Assembly: GCA_963769605.1 (NCBI GenBank)
Contig: CAVYML010000009.1
Location: 558,001 to 622,000, forward strand
Source: Fen-1254 sp963769605
GTDB lineage: Bacteria > Bacteroidota > Ignavibacteria > UBA10030
DNA length: 64,000 bases
Reading direction: 5' to 3'
The position numbers and the translations under genes are program-made. The notes under the pieces are model-generated. The model ran no database searches. It worked only from the letters and a program-made list of their open reading frames with translations, and had not been told where the DNA came from. Of this stretch, positions 62,004 through 64,000 are shown in pieces; position 1 is the first letter of the stretch, and each line of letters starts with the position of its first letter.

Positions 62004-63038
62004 TCAGGATTGCAATGATGTTAAATGAACCTCGGACAGAGCAGATTCAATATGGCGATTTACTTCTAATCGTGCAACTTCTGCCGCGCATAAAATCATA
62101 TTTTTAATGCCCTTTGGCGATGCGCTCCCGTGGCCGATAACGGCAACACCGTTAACTCCAAGGATGGGCACTCCGCCGGATTCGTTCGAATCAAGATCCC
62201 TCAAAGAGGATTTAAGCGGCCAGAGCGACGCGGCGATGGAAATTTTCTCAAGAAGTCCCTTTTGGGAAAATCGCTTGAGACGCTTTTTCAAAAAGCCGGG
62301 GACACTTTCGCCGAATTTCAATACAATATTGCCCACAAAACCATCACACACGACAACATCGGCTTTAGTTTTCAGAATATCTCCGCCTTCGACATTGCCG
62401 ATAAAATTCAACGAACTGATGGAGAGCAGCGCATATGCTTCAAGGGCAACGGATGTCCCTTTTGTTTTCTCCTCTCCGACATTCAGCAAACCGATTCGAG
62501 GATTTTCCTTTTTAAGAATATACTTCGAATAGATACTCCCCATTAAAGCGAACTCATAGAGATGCTGCGCACGGCAATCGATGTTCGCTCCTGCATCGAC
62601 CAGAAAGCAAACTCCGCCTTCAGATGGCACAAAGGCGCCGATGGTGGGACGGCTGATCCCTTTGATCCGGCCCAGAATAAGAGTCGCTGCAGAAAAAACA
62701 GCACCCGTGTTTCCAGCACTCACAAAAGCATCCGCCTTTTTTTCTTTATGAAGGCGCATTCCCACCGATAACGATGAATCTCTTTTTTGTTTTAACGCCG
62801 CAGTCGGAGCATCTTCCATTGTGATGGTTTGAGAAGCATGGACAATTTCCAACGGTAAATTGTCTGCCCCAAGGCCGGCAAGTTTCGCCCGAATCGCTTT
62901 TTCATCTCCAACGAGAGTCAGAGCAATTGTTGATCCATGAGTTCGAAGTGCCTGAACGGCGCCCTCCACTTCATGCCCGGGTGCATAGTCTCCACCCATG
63001 GCATCGAGTGCTATACGAAATTTCTGTGGGGATTCCAT
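62004..63038 (-). CDS. plsX: phosphate acyltransferase PlsX
   Basis: 344 residues. Converts acyl-ACP to acyl-phosphate for the PlsY route of phospholipid synthesis. Family signs: RIALDAMGGDYAP at the N-terminus, SAGNTGAVFSAATLILGRI, VDAGANIDCRAQHLYEFA and DGFVGNIVLKFGESV. It lies between rpmF and fabH, the standard arrangement. GGGACGAG precedes the ATG. Confidence 0.97.
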   Translation of the reverse strand: MESPQKFRIALDAMGGDYAPGHEVEGAVQALRTHGSTIALTLVGDEKAIRAKLAGLGADNLPLEIVHASQTITMEDAPTAALKQKRDSSLSVGMRLHKEKKADAFVSAGNTGAVFSAATLILGRIKGISRPTIGAFVPSEGGVCFLVDAGANIDCRAQHLYEFALMGSIYSKYILKKENPRIGLLNVGEEKTKGTSVALEAYALLSISSLNFIGNVEGGDILKTKADVVVCDGFVGNIVLKFGESVPGFLKKRLKRFSQKGLLEKISIAASLWPLKSSLRDLDSNESGGVPILGVNGVAVIGHGSASPKGIKNMILCAAEVARLEVNRHIESALSEVHLTSLQS

Positions 63039-63084
63039 GGAACTCGTCCCGCAAACCGTTCAGGTATGCGGGACGGCTTTCTGC

Positions 63085-63267
63085 TTATGCTTCTTTGGGT
63101 GTGACAACTGAACGGCCGTTATAATAACCGCAATGCGGGCAGGCACGATGCTGCAGTTTCGGTTCATGACAATTCGGGCATTCATGCAAAGAGGGAGCTG
63201 TTGCTTTATAATGCGTACGGCGCTTACGTCCTCGCGTTTTCGAATGTCGTCGTTTTGGATTTGGCAT
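63085..63267 (-). CDS. rpmF: 50S ribosomal protein L32
   Basis: 60 residues, basic. It starts PNPKRRHSKTRGRKRRTHYK and has a four-cysteine zinc ribbon (CPNCHEPKLQHRACPHCGYY). GAAGGAAAG precedes the ATG. Between yceD and plsX, as usual. Confidence 0.98.
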   Translation of the reverse strand: MPNPKRRHSKTRGRKRRTHYKATAPSLHECPNCHEPKLQHRACPHCGYYNGRSVVTPKEA

Positions 63268-63297
63268 GACTCTTTCCTTCTTCTTTATATATAAACT

Positions 63298-63810
63298 TTA
63301 TTTGCCGGAAAGTTTTTTAAGCGATTCCCAGCGTGTATCTATTTCTTCCGTTGTACAGTGGCAATGTTCCTTATTCTTCCGTGCTCCACATTGGGGGCAA
63401 ATACCTTCACATTCCTCGCTGCATAATAATTTTTGCGGTACATCCAGCACCAGATACTGACGCACATCTTCATCCAGATCGATAAAATTCATATCCGGAG
63501 AAAGAACCTGAATTTCATTGCTCTCGTTTTGCACACCGGTCATCGATCGATCTCCGGGAGCATACACAATGATGTACTTTGCTTTAAGATTTTTCGTAAA
63601 AGGGTCCAGACAGCGGTCGCAGATGAATTCAGCCGCGGCGTTCACCGATACACGAAGCAACATCTGCCGTCTTCCTTTTTCAAGAGATGCTTGAACCCGA
63701 ATAGGTCCCGTATATTCGGGCCCCAAACCGATCATTTGAGCTTCTGATTCAAAGACATAGTCATGAATGCCTTCCGATAGATTCGAAATATTGATTCTGA
63801 ATTCTGCCAT
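63298..63810 (-). CDS. yceD: YceD/DUF177 family protein
   Basis: 170 residues. Central CDRCLDPF and C-terminal cysteine pairs (CSEECEGICPQCGARKN, CHC) are typical of DUF177 proteins, which sit upstream of rpmF and are linked to 23S rRNA and large-subunit assembly. It is the first gene of the rpmF-plsX-fab cluster, 30 bp ahead of rpmF. Confidence 0.9.
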   Translation of the reverse strand: MAEFRINISNLSEGIHDYVFESEAQMIGLGPEYTGPIRVQASLEKGRRQMLLRVSVNAAAEFICDRCLDPFTKNLKAKYIIVYAPGDRSMTGVQNESNEIQVLSPDMNFIDLDEDVRQYLVLDVPQKLLCSEECEGICPQCGARKNKEHCHCTTEEIDTRWESLKKLSGK

Positions 63811-63890
63811 TGAACTCGATGCTTCGTGTTTCTATACTCTTCCGAGAACGTTCAAAGAACCTTTAAGTCTAAACATCATACAAGGTTAAT

Positions 63891-63919
63891 AATATATCCA
63901 CAATATTCCCGAAAATCAA
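63891..63919 (-). promoter_or_regulatory. sigma-70 promoter of the yceD-rpmF-plsX-fab cluster
   Basis: On the minus strand: TTGATT (63919-63914), a 17-bp spacer, TATATT (63896-63891), about 80 bp upstream of yceD. It is the likely head promoter of the whole cluster. Nothing else is seen between yceD and the window end. Confidence 0.6.
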
Positions 63920-64000
63920 GGAAAATTCATTCAGAGAAAAAGCATTTGAAAAAATGGATCAGATTCAGGTAAAGATGGAAAAGATAAACCGCATTTCTTA

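Overview
The window looks like a chromosome segment from a free-living member of the Bacteroidota/Chlorobiota/Ignavibacteriota (FCB) group. This is inferred from the order yceD-rpmF-plsX-fabH-fabD-fabG-acpP-fabF-rnc, the style of the L32 protein, a 601-residue conserved protein of a kind I associate with Bacteroidota, a GH29 fucosidase, and moderate GC. Several promoters are plain sigma-70 types (TTGACA-like, 17 bp, TATATT-like). No rRNA or tRNA gene was seen. Many intergenic gaps hold low-complexity GTGAAC/GTAAAC or AATCTGCG repeats.

Layout. 0-3.3 kb: a GT-C membrane glycosyltransferase and an FAD amine-oxidase-like enzyme in one unit. 3.4-11.2 kb: hutH, a two-component pair (receiver-first histidine kinase plus NtrC-type regulator), sixA, an adenosine-specific kinase family gene, hutU and a small conserved gene. 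11.4-26.8 kb: an accessory island with a type I-C CRISPR-Cas system (cas3-cas5-cas8-cas7-cas4-cas1-cas2, 21 repeats), a GH29 fucosidase and a frameshifted ISL3-family insertion sequence. 26.9-30.0 kb: hutI, ftcD and fchA, which complete histidine breakdown (histidine, urocanate, imidazolonepropionate, formimino-glutamate, then formimino- and methenyl-THF). The island therefore lies in the middle of the hut genes.

The most unusual part is the island. Its cas operon has been invaded repeatedly. A REP-associated tyrosine transposase (RAYT) with its own inverted REP pairs sits between cas4 and cas1. A REP pair plus the first 34 bp of a second RAYT gene sits between cas1 and cas2. REP hairpins also lie between cas3 and cas5, just after the CRISPR array, and at both edges of the island. 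Between cas7 and cas4 are decayed RhuM-like and DinD/Bro-N-like genes bracketed by two degenerate copies of the cas4 5' end. The leader-distal CRISPR repeats carry a longer hairpin and enclose a spacer present three times.

30-47 kb: a frameshifted 2H-phosphoesterase gene, a large conserved protein behind two palindromic operator-like sites, an MgtA-type Mg2+ ATPase, small stress or enzyme genes, a carboxylesterase, an acetyltransferase and an RND efflux operon whose adaptor gene is frameshifted. 47-53.8 kb: an SPFH protein, a small membrane protein, a truncated ORF6N gene, a methyltransferase, a PfpI-family protein, rsmE (frameshifted near its 3' end), an Omp85-like protein and a CoA-binding protein. 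53.9-64 kb: gcvP, rnc and the fatty-acid/phospholipid cluster, all on the minus strand and probably read from a promoter near 63.9 kb.

At least six genes carry single-base frameshifts. Some may be sequencing or assembly indels rather than true decay.
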